A stretch of 32,273 nucleotides of DNA from an uncultured Alphaproteobacteria bacterium. GTDB taxonomy: Bacteria > Pseudomonadota > Alphaproteobacteria > UBA828. The notes below the pieces were generated by a model. It had not been told where the DNA came from. It worked only from the letters and a program-made list of their open reading frames with translations, and ran no database searches. The number at the start of each line of letters is the position of its first letter. The first letter of the stretch is position 1. Positions 8,258 through 18,959 of this stretch are shown piece after piece. Made by a program: the position numbers and the translations under genes. The stretch spans positions 1-32,273 of the forward strand of contig CAJXFT010000016.1 in NCBI GenBank assembly GCA_913053235.1. Direction: 5' to 3'.

Positions 8258-9261
8258 TGGCCAGCGGTTCTTCATCGCGTCGGGCCGGGGCCGCCACGGG
8301 CGGTCACACACCGGTCATGCTGGCCGAGGTCTTGGAGACGCTGGCGCCGCGCGACGGCGCCGTCTATGTCGATTCCACCTTCGGCGGCGGCGGCTACAGC
8401 CGCGGCCTCCTGGAGGCGGCGGCGTGCCGCGTCTGCGCCATCGACCGCGACCCGGCGGCGATCGAGACGGGTGCGGCGCTGGCCCAGCGCTATCCCGGCC
8501 GCGTGACGCTGATCCAGGGCCGCTTCGGCGAGATGCAACAATTGCTGGCGCCGCACGGCATTCGCGAGGTCGACGGCATCGCCTTCGATCTCGGCGTTTC
8601 CTCAGCCCAGCTTGACGATGCGGCGCGCGGTTTTTCGTTCCGCTACGACGCCGCCCTCGACATGCGCATGGGCAGCGGCGGGCCGAGCGCCGAAGAGGTG
8701 ATCAACGGCGCGACGCAGGAAATGCTCGCCGATCTGATTTATGATTACGGCGAGGAGCGCCGCGCCCGCGCCATCGCCCGCGCCATCGTCGCGGCGCGCA
8801 CCGAGGCGCCGATCCGGCGCACCAGCCAGCTCGCCGACATCGTACGCGCCGTGGTGCGCCGCGGCGCCGGCGGCATCGACCCGGCGACGCGCACCTTTCA
8901 GGCGCTCCGCATCTACGTCAATGACGAGCTCGGCGAGCTCGATCTCGGTCTCGCCGCCAGCGAACGGATGCTGCGCCCGGGCGGCCGCCTCGCCGTGGTG
9001 TCCTTCCATTCGCTCGAGGATCGCCGCGTCAAGGCCTTCCTCAATCGGCGCGCCGGCGCCACACCGCGGCCGAGCCGCCATCTTCCCGAAGCGCTCGGCG
9101 ACGCCACAAAAATGCCGCAACCGAGTTTTAACCTGCTGCGCAAGCGGGCGCTGAAACCCGGCGCCGCCGAGCTGAGCGCCAACCCGCGTTCGCGCTCGGC
9201 ACGGCTGCGCGGCGGCGAACGCACCGGGGCGCCGGCCTGGCCCGAGGGCGCGGCGCCATGA
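8257..9261 (+). CDS. rsmH: 16S rRNA (cytosine(1402)-N(4))-methyltransferase RsmH (MraW)
   Basis: GGHTPVMLAEVLETLAPRDGAVYVDSTFGGGGYSRGLLEA; GIAFDLGVSSAQLDDAARGFSFRYDAALDMRM. ATG 8257 overlaps the mraZ stop by one base (TGATG). Confidence 0.96.
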   Translation: MASGSSSRRAGAATGGHTPVMLAEVLETLAPRDGAVYVDSTFGGGGYSRGLLEAAACRVCAIDRDPAAIETGAALAQRYPGRVTLIQGRFGEMQQLLAPHGIREVDGIAFDLGVSSAQLDDAARGFSFRYDAALDMRMGSGGPSAEEVINGATQEMLADLIYDYGEERRARAIARAIVAARTEAPIRRTSQLADIVRAVVRRGAGGIDPATRTFQALRIYVNDELGELDLGLAASERMLRPGGRLAVVSFHSLEDRRVKAFLNRRAGATPRPSRHLPEALGDATKMPQPSFNLLRKRALKPGAAELSANPRSRSARLRGGERTGAPAWPEGAAP

Positions 9262-9548
9262 TTAGGCCCGACCTCATTCTGTGGATCGGCCTGCCGGCCA
9301 TCGTCACCATCGCGCTGCTCCTCATCAGCTATCAGGTTCAGCGCCTCGAGAACGAGTTGGACCGGCTGGAGCGCGCGGCGATCGCGCAACAGGAAGAGAT
9401 ACATGTGCTGAACGCCGAATGGAGTTTTCTCAACCGCCCCGAACGGCTGGCCCGCCTGGCCGAGCGCCATTTGCAGCTCGCCCCCGTGGCGCCCAGGCAG
9501 ATGATTTCCTTTACCGACGAACCCCCGTTTCAAGGCCTGGAAGAATGA
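9258..9548 (+). CDS. ftsL: Cell division protein FtsL
   Basis: Small bitopic protein with TM (LILWIGLPAIVTIALLLISYQ), coiled coil and EWSFLNRPERLARLAERHLQL between rsmH and ftsI; ATGA overlaps both sides. Confidence 0.88.
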   Translation: MIRPDLILWIGLPAIVTIALLLISYQVQRLENELDRLERAAIAQQEEIHVLNAEWSFLNRPERLARLAERHLQLAPVAPRQMISFTDEPPFQGLEE

Positions 9549-11302
9549 GCGAATTATCGGTCCGAGCCTGGCGCGATGCCGCCGGGGAAATGAGCCGCAA
9601 TGGCGGCATCGAGAAACTCAGCGCCCGCGACGCCCGCCGGCCGCTGGAGACGGCGCGCACCCGCCTGCTCGTCGCCGGCGCCATATTCGCGCTGTGTTTT
9701 GCCATTCTAGGCGGCCGCCTGGTTCAGCTTTCGCTGCTCGGCGATGGCACCGACATGGCGCGCACCGCCCAGCACGGGAGCGCGCTTTTGACGCTTCAGC
9801 GCGCCGACATCCTCGACCGCAACGGCGCCCTCCTGGCCACCAACCTGCCCTCCCAGTCGCTCTATGTGGACCCCACTCTGGTGCTCGATGCCGTGGAAGC
9901 GGCGCGCAAGATCCACGGCGTTCTGCCCGAGCTGTCGCGCCAGGAGATCACCGACAAGGCCAGCGCCACGGGAAGTTTCCGCTGGATCCGGCGCAATCTC
10001 ACGCCCGAGCAATATTATGCCGTCAACCGCCTCGGCCTGCCCGGCTTCGGCTTCCGGCGCGAGGAACGGCGCGTCTATCCGCATGGCTCGCTGTTCGTTC
10101 ATACGCTCGGTTTCGCCGGCATCGACAATAGCGGCCTGGCCGGGCTGGAAGCCGCCCGCGACAGCGATTTGAAAAGCCTGGCGGCAAGCCATGGCGGCGC
10201 CATGATCACCTCGCTCGACAGCCGCGTTCAGCATATCGTCAATGGCGAACTGGCCGCCGCAATGGCCGAGTTCGACGCCAAGGGCGCCGCCGGCATCGTG
10301 CTCGACGTGCATAGCGGCGAGGTGCTGGCGCTTTCCAGCCTGCCCGACTTCAATCCCTATGACCTCAAATCCAGCAAGGCGGATCAGCGCTTCAACCGCG
10401 CCACGCTCGGCGTCTACGAGCTCGGCTCGACCTTCAAGGCCTTCACCACCGCCATGGCGCTCGAATATGGCGTCGTCGATCTGGGCGACCGCTATGACGC
10501 CACCGAGCCGCTCAAGGTCGCGCGCTTTGTCATCCGCGACGACCATCCGCAAAACCGCTGGCTCGATATCCCGGAAATCTTCATCCACTCATCGAATATC
10601 GGCGCCGCCCAGATGGCGCGCGACGTCGGCGCCGAACGGCAGAAGGAATTTCTCGGCCGTCTCGGGATGCTCTCGCAATTGCCTCTTGAGCTGGCCGAGA
10701 ACGGCCGCCCGCTGGCGCCGCGCCGGTGGCGTGAAATCAATGTCATGACCATCGGTTACGGCCACGGCATCGCGGTAACGCCGCTGCATCTGATCAACGG
10801 CTTCGCCACCCTGGTGAATGGCGGCATCATGCGCCCGCCGACATTGCTGCGCCGTGACGGCGCGGTGGCGGGGAAACGCGTGATGACGCGCGAAACCTCG
10901 GATGCGATGCGCGCCCTGATGCGCATGGTGGTCGAAGACGGCACCGGCAAGAAGGCCGAAGCCGCCGGCTATCTCGTCGGCGGCAAGACCGGCACGGCGG
11001 AAAAGGCGGTGCGCGGCGGCTACAAGAAAAACGCCCTGATCACCACTTTCGTCGGCGCCTTTCCCATGGATGCGCCGCGCTATGCCGTCTTGGTGATGCT
11101 CGACGAGCCGCATGGCAACAAAGCCACGCACGGCTTCGCCGCCGCCGGCTGGAATGCGGCGCCGGTGGTCAGCCGGATCGTTTCGCGAATCGCACCCATG
11201 CTGGGCGTCATGGCGCTGCTGCCGTCGGACGAAGATGAAGAAGACAGTGAACGCTTGTTGGTGCGGGCCGATGGAGAGGGCCGCCGATTTGCGTCTTTTT
11301 GA
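9545..11302 (+). CDS. ftsI: Penicillin-binding protein / peptidoglycan D,D-transpeptidase FtsI
   Basis: SxxK (STFK), SxN (SSN) and KTG (GGKTGTAEK) motifs; PBP dimerisation domain. ATG 9545 gives an ATGA overlap with ftsL. Confidence 0.96.
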   Translation: MSELSVRAWRDAAGEMSRNGGIEKLSARDARRPLETARTRLLVAGAIFALCFAILGGRLVQLSLLGDGTDMARTAQHGSALLTLQRADILDRNGALLATNLPSQSLYVDPTLVLDAVEAARKIHGVLPELSRQEITDKASATGSFRWIRRNLTPEQYYAVNRLGLPGFGFRREERRVYPHGSLFVHTLGFAGIDNSGLAGLEAARDSDLKSLAASHGGAMITSLDSRVQHIVNGELAAAMAEFDAKGAAGIVLDVHSGEVLALSSLPDFNPYDLKSSKADQRFNRATLGVYELGSTFKAFTTAMALEYGVVDLGDRYDATEPLKVARFVIRDDHPQNRWLDIPEIFIHSSNIGAAQMARDVGAERQKEFLGRLGMLSQLPLELAENGRPLAPRRWREINVMTIGYGHGIAVTPLHLINGFATLVNGGIMRPPTLLRRDGAVAGKRVMTRETSDAMRALMRMVVEDGTGKKAEAAGYLVGGKTGTAEKAVRGGYKKNALITTFVGAFPMDAPRYAVLVMLDEPHGNKATHGFAAAGWNAAPVVSRIVSRIAPMLGVMALLPSDEDEEDSERLLVRADGEGRRFASF

Positions 11303-12758
11303 ACTCAGGGATGAAGGCCGCGGGGCGCATGAGGGTAAGGATGTGGAGATAACCGGCCTGACATCGGATTCGCGCGAAGTCCGGCCGGGCTTTCTGTTCG
11401 CGGCGCTCGACGGCAGCCGCGCGCGCGGCGCCGATTTCATCCCCGAAGCTTTGCTGAACGGCGCCGCCGCCATCCTGGCGCCGCCGGGAACCAGCCTCGG
11501 CGAGGCGCCACCAGGCGCCGCGAGTCTGATTTCGGACGCTAACCCGCGCCGCCGTTTTGCCGAGATGGCGGCGCGCTTTTTTGTCCGCCAGCCGCGCACC
11601 ATCGCGGCCGTGACCGGCACCAACGGCAAGAGTTCGACCGTCACCTTCATCCGCGAACTGTGGCGCGCCGGCGGATCGAAGGCCGCCAGCCTCGGAAGCC
11701 TCGGCGTCGAAGGCGACGGTCCAGCCTCCGATGTCACCTTGACCACGCCCGATCCGGTGGTCCTGCATCGCACCCTGGCGGCGCTCGCCGAGGCCGGCGT
11801 GACGCGCTGCGCATTGGAGGCGTCGAGTCACGGCCTCGATCAATACCGCCTCGATGGCGTCCGCGTGACCGCTGCCGCGTTCCTCAACCTGACCCGCGAC
11901 CATCTCGACTATCACCGCGATCTGGAAAGTTACTTAGCCGCCAAGCAACGCTTGTTCGCCGACGTCATGGCGCCGGGCGGCGATGCGGTATTGAACGGTG
12001 AATCGCCCTACAGCCAGCGCATCGCCGAGATCTGCCGCGCCCGCGGCCACCATATTCTGCGCTTTGGCGGCGCCGACGCCGATATCCGGCTGATATCGCG
12101 CCGCGACGAGAATTTCGGCCAGCGCATCGAGCTCGAACTGCTCGGCACGGCCTATGATCTGTTCATCCCGCTGCCCGGCGCCTTTCAGGTGCAAAACATG
12201 ATGGCCGCCGCCGCGCTGGCCATCGCCACCGGCATGTCGGAGGATCAAGTGGCGGCCGCTCTGCCGCGCCTCGCCGGCGTCCGCGGGCGCCTCGAACTGG
12301 CCGCCCGCCTGCCCGGCGGCGCGCCGGTCTATGTCGATTACGCGCACACGCCCGACGCCTTGGAAGCCGCCCTCAATGGGCTGCGGCCCTATATCAGCGG
12401 CCGCCTCATCCTGTTGTTCGGCTGCGGCGGCGACCGCGATGCCGGCAAGCGCCCGCAAATGGGCGAAATCGCCGCCCGGCTGGCCGACATGGTGTTCGTC
12501 AGCGACGACAATCCGCGCTACGAGGATGCGGCGTCGATCCGCCACGAAATCATTGCCGCCTGCCCGGATGCCATTGAAATTTCCGGGCGCGGCGAGGCGA
12601 TCGCCGCCGCCATCGCCGAGCTGCGCCAGCATGACCTGCTGTTGATCGCCGGCAAGGGCCACGAGCAGGGCCAAAGCATCGCCGAGCGCTGGGTACCCTT
12701 CGATGACGGCGAAATGGCGCGCCGCGCCGTCATGGCGCATGCGCGGATGCCGTCATGA
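11271..12758 (+). CDS. murE: UDP-N-acetylmuramoyl-L-alanyl-D-glutamate--2,6-diaminopimelate ligase MurE
   Basis: VTGTNGKSSTVTF; SSHGLDQYRLDGV; DNPRYED motif consistent with meso-DAP specificity. Likely ATG 11271, overlapping the ftsI end by 32 nt. Confidence 0.95.
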   Translation: MERAADLRLFELRDEGRGAHEGKDVEITGLTSDSREVRPGFLFAALDGSRARGADFIPEALLNGAAAILAPPGTSLGEAPPGAASLISDANPRRRFAEMAARFFVRQPRTIAAVTGTNGKSSTVTFIRELWRAGGSKAASLGSLGVEGDGPASDVTLTTPDPVVLHRTLAALAEAGVTRCALEASSHGLDQYRLDGVRVTAAAFLNLTRDHLDYHRDLESYLAAKQRLFADVMAPGGDAVLNGESPYSQRIAEICRARGHHILRFGGADADIRLISRRDENFGQRIELELLGTAYDLFIPLPGAFQVQNMMAAAALAIATGMSEDQVAAALPRLAGVRGRLELAARLPGGAPVYVDYAHTPDALEAALNGLRPYISGRLILLFGCGGDRDAGKRPQMGEIAARLADMVFVSDDNPRYEDAASIRHEIIAACPDAIEISGRGEAIAAAIAELRQHDLLLIAGKGHEQGQSIAERWVPFDDGEMARRAVMAHARMPS

Positions 12759-14203
12759 ATAAAAGCGTGAACATGACAGTGCCATTGTGGAGCGCCGCCG
12801 AGGCGGCCGATGCCACCGGCGGCGAGCAGCGCGGCGATTGGCGCGCCGACGGCGTCTCGATCGACAGCCGCACCCTGGCGCCGGGCGATTTGTTCGTCGC
12901 CCTCAAGGGCCCCAATCATGACGGCCATGACCATGTCGCCAAAGCGCTCGACGCCAGCGCCGCGGCGGCGATGGTCGAGCGCGCGCCGGATATCGAGAGC
13001 GCGCCGGCGCCGCTTCTGATCGTGCCCGACAGCCTCGAAGGCCTCGCCGCCCTGGCCCAGGCGGCACGGGCGCGCAGCACCGCGCGCATCATCGCCGTCA
13101 CCGGCAGCGTCGGCAAGACCGGAACCAAGGAATTGATCGCCCGGGCGCTGGCTACGGCGGGCCGCGTCTCGGTCAGCGCCGGCAATCTGAACAATTATAT
13201 CGGCGCGCCGTTGAGCCTGGCGCGGCTGCCGGCGGAGGCCGCGTTCGGCGTCTTCGAGCTGGGCATGAATCAGCCCGGAGAAATCGCGCCCCTTTCCCGC
13301 CTGGCGCGCCCGCATGTCGTGCTGGTGACCAATGTCGAGGCGGTCCATACCGAATTCTTCAGCCATGTCGACGCGGTGGCCGAGGCCAAGGCGGAAATCT
13401 TCGCCGGCCTCGAGCCGGGCGCCGTGGCGGTGCTCAATTGCGACAATAAATATTTCGAGTTCTTAAAGGCACGGGCGCGCGATGCCGGGGCGGCGCGCAT
13501 CATCGCCTTTGGCCGCGGCAAGGAAGCCGAGGCGCGCCTGCTCGCCTGGTCACCCGACCGCGAGGGCGGACAGGTTGAAGCGGAAATATGCGGCAGCCGC
13601 TGTTCATACCGCATTTCCCTGAGCGGCGAACATTGGGCGCTCAACAGCGTCGCCGCCCTCGCCACCGCCGTCGCGGCGGGAGCGCCGCTCGGCGCGGCGG
13701 CGGATTCCCTGATCGCGCAGCAGGCCCTGCCCGGCCGCGGCGCGCGCCACCGCCTCGCCGTGCCGGGCGGGCAGTTCGATTTGATCGACGAATCCTATAA
13801 CGCCAGCCCGGTCGCCGTCGGCGCCGCCATCGAATGCTTGAAGAATTTCCCGCCCGGCCCGGGCGCGCGCCGCATCGCGGTGCTCGGCGACATGCTCGAA
13901 CTCGGCGGCGGCGCGGCCGCGGCGCATGCCGCCCTTGCGCCGGCGCTGGAGGCAGCCGGGGTCGATCTGGTGTTTACCGTCGGGCCGCTGATGTCCCACC
14001 TCTTCGCCGCCCTGCCCAACTCGCTGCGGGCCGCTCAGGCGGACAGCGCCGCCGACCTGCTGCCGGCGCTGCGCGCGGCGCTCAGGCCCGGCGATGTGGT
14101 GCTCATCAAAGGCTCGCTCGGCATCAGGATGGGGCTTCTCGTCGATGCTCTCACCGATGACGGCGAAAGCGCGGCGCCGTCCGGTGCGCGGATGAGCGGC
14201 TAG
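12755..14203 (+). CDS. murF: UDP-N-acetylmuramoyl-tripeptide--D-alanyl-D-alanine ligase MurF
   Basis: [55 protein letters not shown]. Confidence 0.95.
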   Translation: MNKSVNMTVPLWSAAEAADATGGEQRGDWRADGVSIDSRTLAPGDLFVALKGPNHDGHDHVAKALDASAAAAMVERAPDIESAPAPLLIVPDSLEGLAALAQAARARSTARIIAVTGSVGKTGTKELIARALATAGRVSVSAGNLNNYIGAPLSLARLPAEAAFGVFELGMNQPGEIAPLSRLARPHVVLVTNVEAVHTEFFSHVDAVAEAKAEIFAGLEPGAVAVLNCDNKYFEFLKARARDAGAARIIAFGRGKEAEARLLAWSPDREGGQVEAEICGSRCSYRISLSGEHWALNSVAALATAVAAGAPLGAAADSLIAQQALPGRGARHRLAVPGGQFDLIDESYNASPVAVGAAIECLKNFPPGPGARRIAVLGDMLELGGGAAAAHAALAPALEAAGVDLVFTVGPLMSHLFAALPNSLRAAQADSAADLLPALRAALRPGDVVLIKGSLGIRMGLLVDALTDDGESAAPSGARMSG

Positions 14204-14211
14204 GGGGAGCG

Positions 14212-15300
14212 ATGCTTTATAATCTGCTGTTTCCGCTTTCCGATTCGATCGGTTTCTTCAATATTTTCCAGTATCTGACGTTCCGCGCCGGCGCCGCGAT
14301 CGTCACCGCCATATTGGTGAGTTTCCTCGTCGGTCCGGTGCTTATTCGCACGCTCCGCGCGCGCCAGGGCAAGGGCCAGCCGATCCGCGAGGACGGGCCG
14401 GAATCCCACCTCAAGACCAAGCAGGGCACGCCCACCATGGGTGGCTTTTTGATACTTCTCGGCGTTCTCGCCGGCACGCTTCTGTGGGCCGACCTCACCA
14501 ATGCCTATGTCTGGATTATCCTGTTCGTGACCATCGGTTTCGGCGCCGTCGGTTTCGTCGACGATCTGTTGAAGCTGCGCCGCCGCTCGAGCAAGGGCTT
14601 GCCGATGAAAATCAAATTTGTCGTCGAAATCGCCATCGCCGTGGTGGCCGGCCTGTGGATCATATCGGTTTCGGAGGAATCGCTCTCGCACGGCCTGGCG
14701 CTGCCCTTTGTCAAGGCCGTGCTCGTCGACCTCGGCTGGTTCTTCCTGCCGTTTGCCGCCATCGTCATGGTCGGCGCCTCCAACTCGGTCAATCTTACCG
14801 ACGGCCTGGATGGCCTGGCCATCGTGCCGATCATGATCGCGGCGATCACCTTTGCGCTGATCTGCTATGTCGTCGGCAACACCGTCTTCTCCGAATATCT
14901 CCAGGTCCATTACGTCGCCGGCGTCGGCGAGCTGGCGGTGTTTTGCGCCGCCATGGTCGGCACCGGGCTCGGCTTTCTGTGGTTCAACGCCCCGCCCGCC
15001 ATGGTCTTCATGGGCGATACCGGCTCGCTCTCGATGGGCGCGGCACTCGGCGCCGTGGCGGTCATGACCAAGCATGAACTGGTTCTGGTGATCGTCGGCG
15101 GCCTGTTCGTGCTGGAGACCATCTCCGTCATCGTCCAGGTCGCATCGTTCAAATTGACCGGCAACCGGGTGTTCCAGATGGCGCCGCTGCATCACCATTA
15201 TGAAAAAAAGGGCTACGCCGAATCGACCATCGTCATTCGCTTTTGGATCATCGCCGTGATCCTGGCGCTGGCCGGCCTGGCAACCCTTAAATTGAGGTAA
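14212..15300 (+). CDS. mraY: Phospho-N-acetylmuramoyl-pentapeptide-transferase MraY
   Basis: [58 protein letters not shown] before the ATG. Confidence 0.97.
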   Translation: MLYNLLFPLSDSIGFFNIFQYLTFRAGAAIVTAILVSFLVGPVLIRTLRARQGKGQPIREDGPESHLKTKQGTPTMGGFLILLGVLAGTLLWADLTNAYVWIILFVTIGFGAVGFVDDLLKLRRRSSKGLPMKIKFVVEIAIAVVAGLWIISVSEESLSHGLALPFVKAVLVDLGWFFLPFAAIVMVGASNSVNLTDGLDGLAIVPIMIAAITFALICYVVGNTVFSEYLQVHYVAGVGELAVFCAAMVGTGLGFLWFNAPPAMVFMGDTGSLSMGAALGAVAVMTKHELVLVIVGGLFVLETISVIVQVASFKLTGNRVFQMAPLHHHYEKKGYAESTIVIRFWIIAVILALAGLATLKLR

Positions 15301-15304
15301 CAGG

Positions 15305-16690
15305 ATGATCGTAGGAACATCGCGTTTTGCCGGCACAGTCGTCGTTCTCGGGCTCGCAAGGAGCGGCCTGTCGGCGGCCCGCGCGCTGATGGCGAGCGGC
15401 AACACGGTGCTCGCCTGGGACGATACGCCGGAGCGTGTGAAGACGGCGGCGCGCGCCGGCATCCCGGTCCATTCCGGTGCCGACTTCGACTGGCGCCGCG
15501 TCGCCGCCCTGGTGCCCAGCCCCGGCATCCCGCTCGACCATCCGACCATCGTCTCGGCGCGCGCCGCGAGAATCGAAATCCTCGGCGATGTCGAGCTTCT
15601 CGGGCGCGCCATGGCGGAGCGTAAATTCGTCGGCATCACCGGCACCAACGGCAAATCCACAACCACGGCGCTGATCGGCCATATCCTCGAACATGACCGC
15701 CAAACCGTTCAGGTCGGCGGCAATCTGGGCACGCCGGCGCTCAGCCTGGAAGCGCTGTGGGCGGACGGCACCTACGTGCTGGAAATGTCGTCATTCCAAC
15801 TCGACCTGACCCGCGAAATGTCGTTCGACATCGCCGTTTTGCTCAACATCGCGCCCGATCATCTCGACCGCCACGGCAGTATGAACGCCTATGTCGCGGC
15901 CAAGCGCAAGATTTTCCGCTCGGGCAGATTGAAAACCGCCGTGGTCGGCATCGACGGGCCGGACAGCTTGCGCATCTACAACGAGCTGCGCCTGCGCGAC
16001 GGCCTCGACGTGGTGCCGGTGACCACCGGCCGCCGCCTGTTGGACGGCATCGCGGTAAATGGCGGCCTGCTTGAAGATCGCGGGCGGGCGATTTGCGATT
16101 TGGCGGCCGCCACGGCGCTGCCCGGCCGGCACAATTGGCAGAACGCCGCCGCCGCTTATGGCGCCGCGCGCGCCCTCGGTGTCAATGCCGAGACCATCGC
16201 CCGCGCCCTGCTCAATTTTCCCGGCCTGGCGCACCGTATGGAGCATATCGCCGCCATCGACGGCGTGCAGTTCATCAATGACTCGAAGGCGACCAACGGC
16301 GATGCCGCGGCGCGGGCGCTGGCTTGCTACAATCCGATCTACTGGATCGCCGGGGGGCGCGCCAAATCGAACGGGCTGAGCGCGCTCAGGCCATATTTTC
16401 AGCGCATCTCGCATGCCTTTTTGATCGGCGAGGCCGAGCAGACATTTGCCGCCGAGCTCGACGGGCGCGTCGACCATAGCCTGTGCCAAACGCTGGACAG
16501 CGCGCTCGATGCGGCGGCGGCACAGGCGCGCGCCGACGGCCGGCCGGGCGCGGTGGTGCTGTTTTCGCCGGCCTGCGCCTCGTTCGACCAATATGCCGAT
16601 TTCGAGGCGCGCGGCGAAGCCTTCCGCGAACTGGTTTACGAGCTGGAAAGGCGCCAATCCGAACAGGCGCGCAGGGCCTGGGCCGGATGA
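15305..16690 (+). CDS. murD: UDP-N-acetylmuramoyl-L-alanine--D-glutamate ligase MurD
   Basis: VLGLARSGLSAARAL; ITGTNGKSTTTALIGHIL; LNIAPDHLDRHGSMNAYVAAK; NDSKATN. Confidence 0.96.
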   Translation: MIVGTSRFAGTVVVLGLARSGLSAARALMASGNTVLAWDDTPERVKTAARAGIPVHSGADFDWRRVAALVPSPGIPLDHPTIVSARAARIEILGDVELLGRAMAERKFVGITGTNGKSTTTALIGHILEHDRQTVQVGGNLGTPALSLEALWADGTYVLEMSSFQLDLTREMSFDIAVLLNIAPDHLDRHGSMNAYVAAKRKIFRSGRLKTAVVGIDGPDSLRIYNELRLRDGLDVVPVTTGRRLLDGIAVNGGLLEDRGRAICDLAAATALPGRHNWQNAAAAYGAARALGVNAETIARALLNFPGLAHRMEHIAAIDGVQFINDSKATNGDAAARALACYNPIYWIAGGRAKSNGLSALRPYFQRISHAFLIGEAEQTFAAELDGRVDHSLCQTLDSALDAAAAQARADGRPGAVVLFSPACASFDQYADFEARGEAFRELVYELERRQSEQARRAWAG

Positions 16691-17814
16691 CCAGCTTCTC
16701 GCGCGCCGACCCCTCGATTCTGGGCCGCTGGTGGTGGACCCTGGATCGCTGGGCGTTGCTCGTCCTGACCCTCTTATTCGCGGTCGGCGCCATTCTCACC
16801 GTCGCCGCCAGCCCCGGCGCCGCCCAGCGCATCGGGCTGGAGCCGTTTTATTTCGTCCGCCATCAATTCGCCTTCATGGCGCCGGCGCTGCTGATCATGC
16901 TGGCGGTTTCGATGTTGTCGCCGCGCGGCGTCCGCCGCATGGCGGTGCTGATCCTCGCCGTCGGGCTGGTCTTTGTCGTGGCGACCCATTTCGCCGGGGT
17001 CGAGGCCAAAGGCGCCAGCCGCTGGCTGTCGCTCGGCGGTTTCACCTTCCAGCCGTCCGAATTCGTCAAGCCCTGTTTCGCCGTCGTCGCCGCCTGGATG
17101 TTCGCTGAATACCGCCAGTCGGAAAATTTCCCGGGCCGCGCCATCGCCAGTGCGCTGCTCCTCATCACCGTCGCACTGTTGCTGCTGCAACCCGATTTCG
17201 GCATGGCGGTGACGGTGACCGTGGTCTGGTTCGTGCAGTTTTTTCTCGCCGGCCTTTCGCTTTGGTGGGTCGGCCTTTCGCTGGCCCTGACGCTCGGCCT
17301 GGTGACGGCGGCCTACGGCATTTTTCCCCACGTCGCCAAGCGCATCGATCTTTTCATCGACCCCTCCTCGGGCGATTCCTATCAGGTGACGACCTCTCTC
17401 AAGGCCTTCCAGCAGGGCGGGTTGTTGGGAAAAGGCCCCGGCGAAGGCGTCGTCAAGGGATATCTGCCGGACGCCCATACCGATTTCATCTTTGCCGTCG
17501 CCGCCGAGGAGTTCGGCATGCTGGCGGCGCTGGCCATCGTCGGCCTGTTCTCTTTCGTCGTGCTGCGCGGCCTCGCGCGGGTGGTGCGCGAGGCGAATTT
17601 ATTCGTCCTCCTGGCGGTCGCCGGGCTGCTCACCCAGTTCGGCCTGCAGGCGCTGATCAATATGGGAGTCACCGTGCAACTGCTGCCGGCCAAGGGCATG
17701 ACGCTGCCCTTCGTCAGCTATGGCGGCTCGTCGCTGATCGCCAGCGCGCTCGGCATGGGCATGGTGCTGGCGCTGACCCGCAGCGGTTATCGGGGCGAGG
17801 CCTCGCAGGCATGA
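16687..17814 (+). CDS. ftsW: Lipid II polymerase / glycosyltransferase FtsW
   Basis: SEDS protein: KGASRWLSLGGFTFQPSEFVKP; DAHTDFIFAVAAEEFG; PFVSYGGSSLIASALGMGMVLAL. ATG 16687 overlaps the murD stop (ATGA). Confidence 0.96.
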   Translation: MTSFSRADPSILGRWWWTLDRWALLVLTLLFAVGAILTVAASPGAAQRIGLEPFYFVRHQFAFMAPALLIMLAVSMLSPRGVRRMAVLILAVGLVFVVATHFAGVEAKGASRWLSLGGFTFQPSEFVKPCFAVVAAWMFAEYRQSENFPGRAIASALLLITVALLLLQPDFGMAVTVTVVWFVQFFLAGLSLWWVGLSLALTLGLVTAAYGIFPHVAKRIDLFIDPSSGDSYQVTTSLKAFQQGGLLGKGPGEGVVKGYLPDAHTDFIFAVAAEEFGMLAALAIVGLFSFVVLRGLARVVREANLFVLLAVAGLLTQFGLQALINMGVTVQLLPAKGMTLPFVSYGGSSLIASALGMGMVLALTRSGYRGEASQA

Positions 17815-18959
17815 CCATGCGCACCCAGCAAGCACCCATCGTGCTCGCCGCCGGCGGCACCGGCGGCCATGTCTTCCCGGCCCAGGCGGTGGCATCGGTG
17901 CTCGAAGGGCGCGGCCGCCGCCTGGTGCTGATTACCGACAGCCGCGGCGTCGAATTTGGCGCCGCGCTGGCGCATATCGAAAGCCATAAGATTCGCGCCG
18001 GCACACCGCTGGCGCGCGGACCCATCGCGCGCGGCCTCGGCATCGTCAAACTGCTTGTCGGCGTGCGCGACGCGGCCCGCCTGTTGCGCCGCCTCGAGCC
18101 CGCCGCGGTCATCGGCTTCGGCGGCTACCCCTCGGTGCCGACCATGATCGCCGCCAGCCGCGCCGGTATGGCGACGGCGATTCACGAACAAAATGCGATA
18201 CTCGGGCGCGCCAACCGCCTGCTCGCCTCGCGCGTCCTCAGCATCGCCACCTCGTTCGAGCACACCGGCGGCATCTCGAAAGCCGACGGTTTCAAGGTCG
18301 CGGTTACCGGCAACCCGGTTCGCCCCGCCGTCGCGGCGCTGGCAACGGGCGCCTATCCGCTGCCGGATCATGACGGCCCGCTCCGCCTTCTCGTCATCGG
18401 CGGCAGTCAGGGCGCGCGTGTGTTCGCCGAGCTGGTGCCGGCTGCCCTGGCCAAGCTGGCGCCGCAAATTCGCTCTCGCCTGCGGGTCACGCAGCATTGC
18501 CGCAAGGAGGATTTGCAGCAGGTGCGCCAGCTTTATGCGGCGGGCGGCATCGAAGCGGACTGCGCCGCCTTCTTCGATGACCTGCCGGCGCGCCTGGAAA
18601 GCGCCCATCTGGTCGTCAGCCGCGCCGGCGCATCGACCGTGGCCGAGCTCGCGGCGGCCGGCCGGCCGGCCATCCTGGTGCCTTATCCATTCGCCACCGA
18701 TGACCATCAAAGCGCCAATTCGCGCGCCCTGGAAGCCGCCGGGGGCGCCATCATGCTGGCCGAATCGGAGACCGGCGCCGGGCGTCTGGCCGAATGTCTG
18801 AGCGGTTTTCTGGCTTCTCCCGAAGCCCTGGCGCGGGCCGCATCCGCCGCCGCCGGCATCGGCCGGCCGGACGCCGGCGAGGCGCTCGCCGATCTCGTCG
18901 AAAGCCTGATCCCGGCCAATGGCGATTCACTGAGCGCGGTGGGGAGGAAAGCGGCATGA
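17811..18959 (+). CDS. murG: UDP-N-acetylglucosamine--N-acetylmuramyl-(pentapeptide) pyrophosphoryl-undecaprenol GlcNAc transferase MurG
   Basis: [61 protein letters not shown] 17811 gives an ATGA overlap; 17817 is an alternative start. Confidence 0.96.
   Translation: MTMRTQQAPIVLAAGGTGGHVFPAQAVASVLEGRGRRLVLITDSRGVEFGAALAHIESHKIRAGTPLARGPIARGLGIVKLLVGVRDAARLLRRLEPAAVIGFGGYPSVPTMIAASRAGMATAIHEQNAILGRANRLLASRVLSIATSFEHTGGISKADGFKVAVTGNPVRPAVAALATGAYPLPDHDGPLRLLVIGGSQGARVFAELVPAALAKLAPQIRSRLRVTQHCRKEDLQQVRQLYAAGGIEADCAAFFDDLPARLESAHLVVSRAGASTVAELAAAGRPAILVPYPFATDDHQSANSRALEAAGGAIMLAESETGAGRLAECLSGFLASPEALARAASAAAGIGRPDAGEALADLVESLIPANGDSLSAVGRKAA

Noticed and set aside
14200-15666. 488-aa minus-strand ORF across mraY and murD
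   Set aside because: Low-complexity His/Asp/Gly/Gln-rich shadow ORF typical of the antisense of GC-rich genes; mraY and murD are unambiguous on +.
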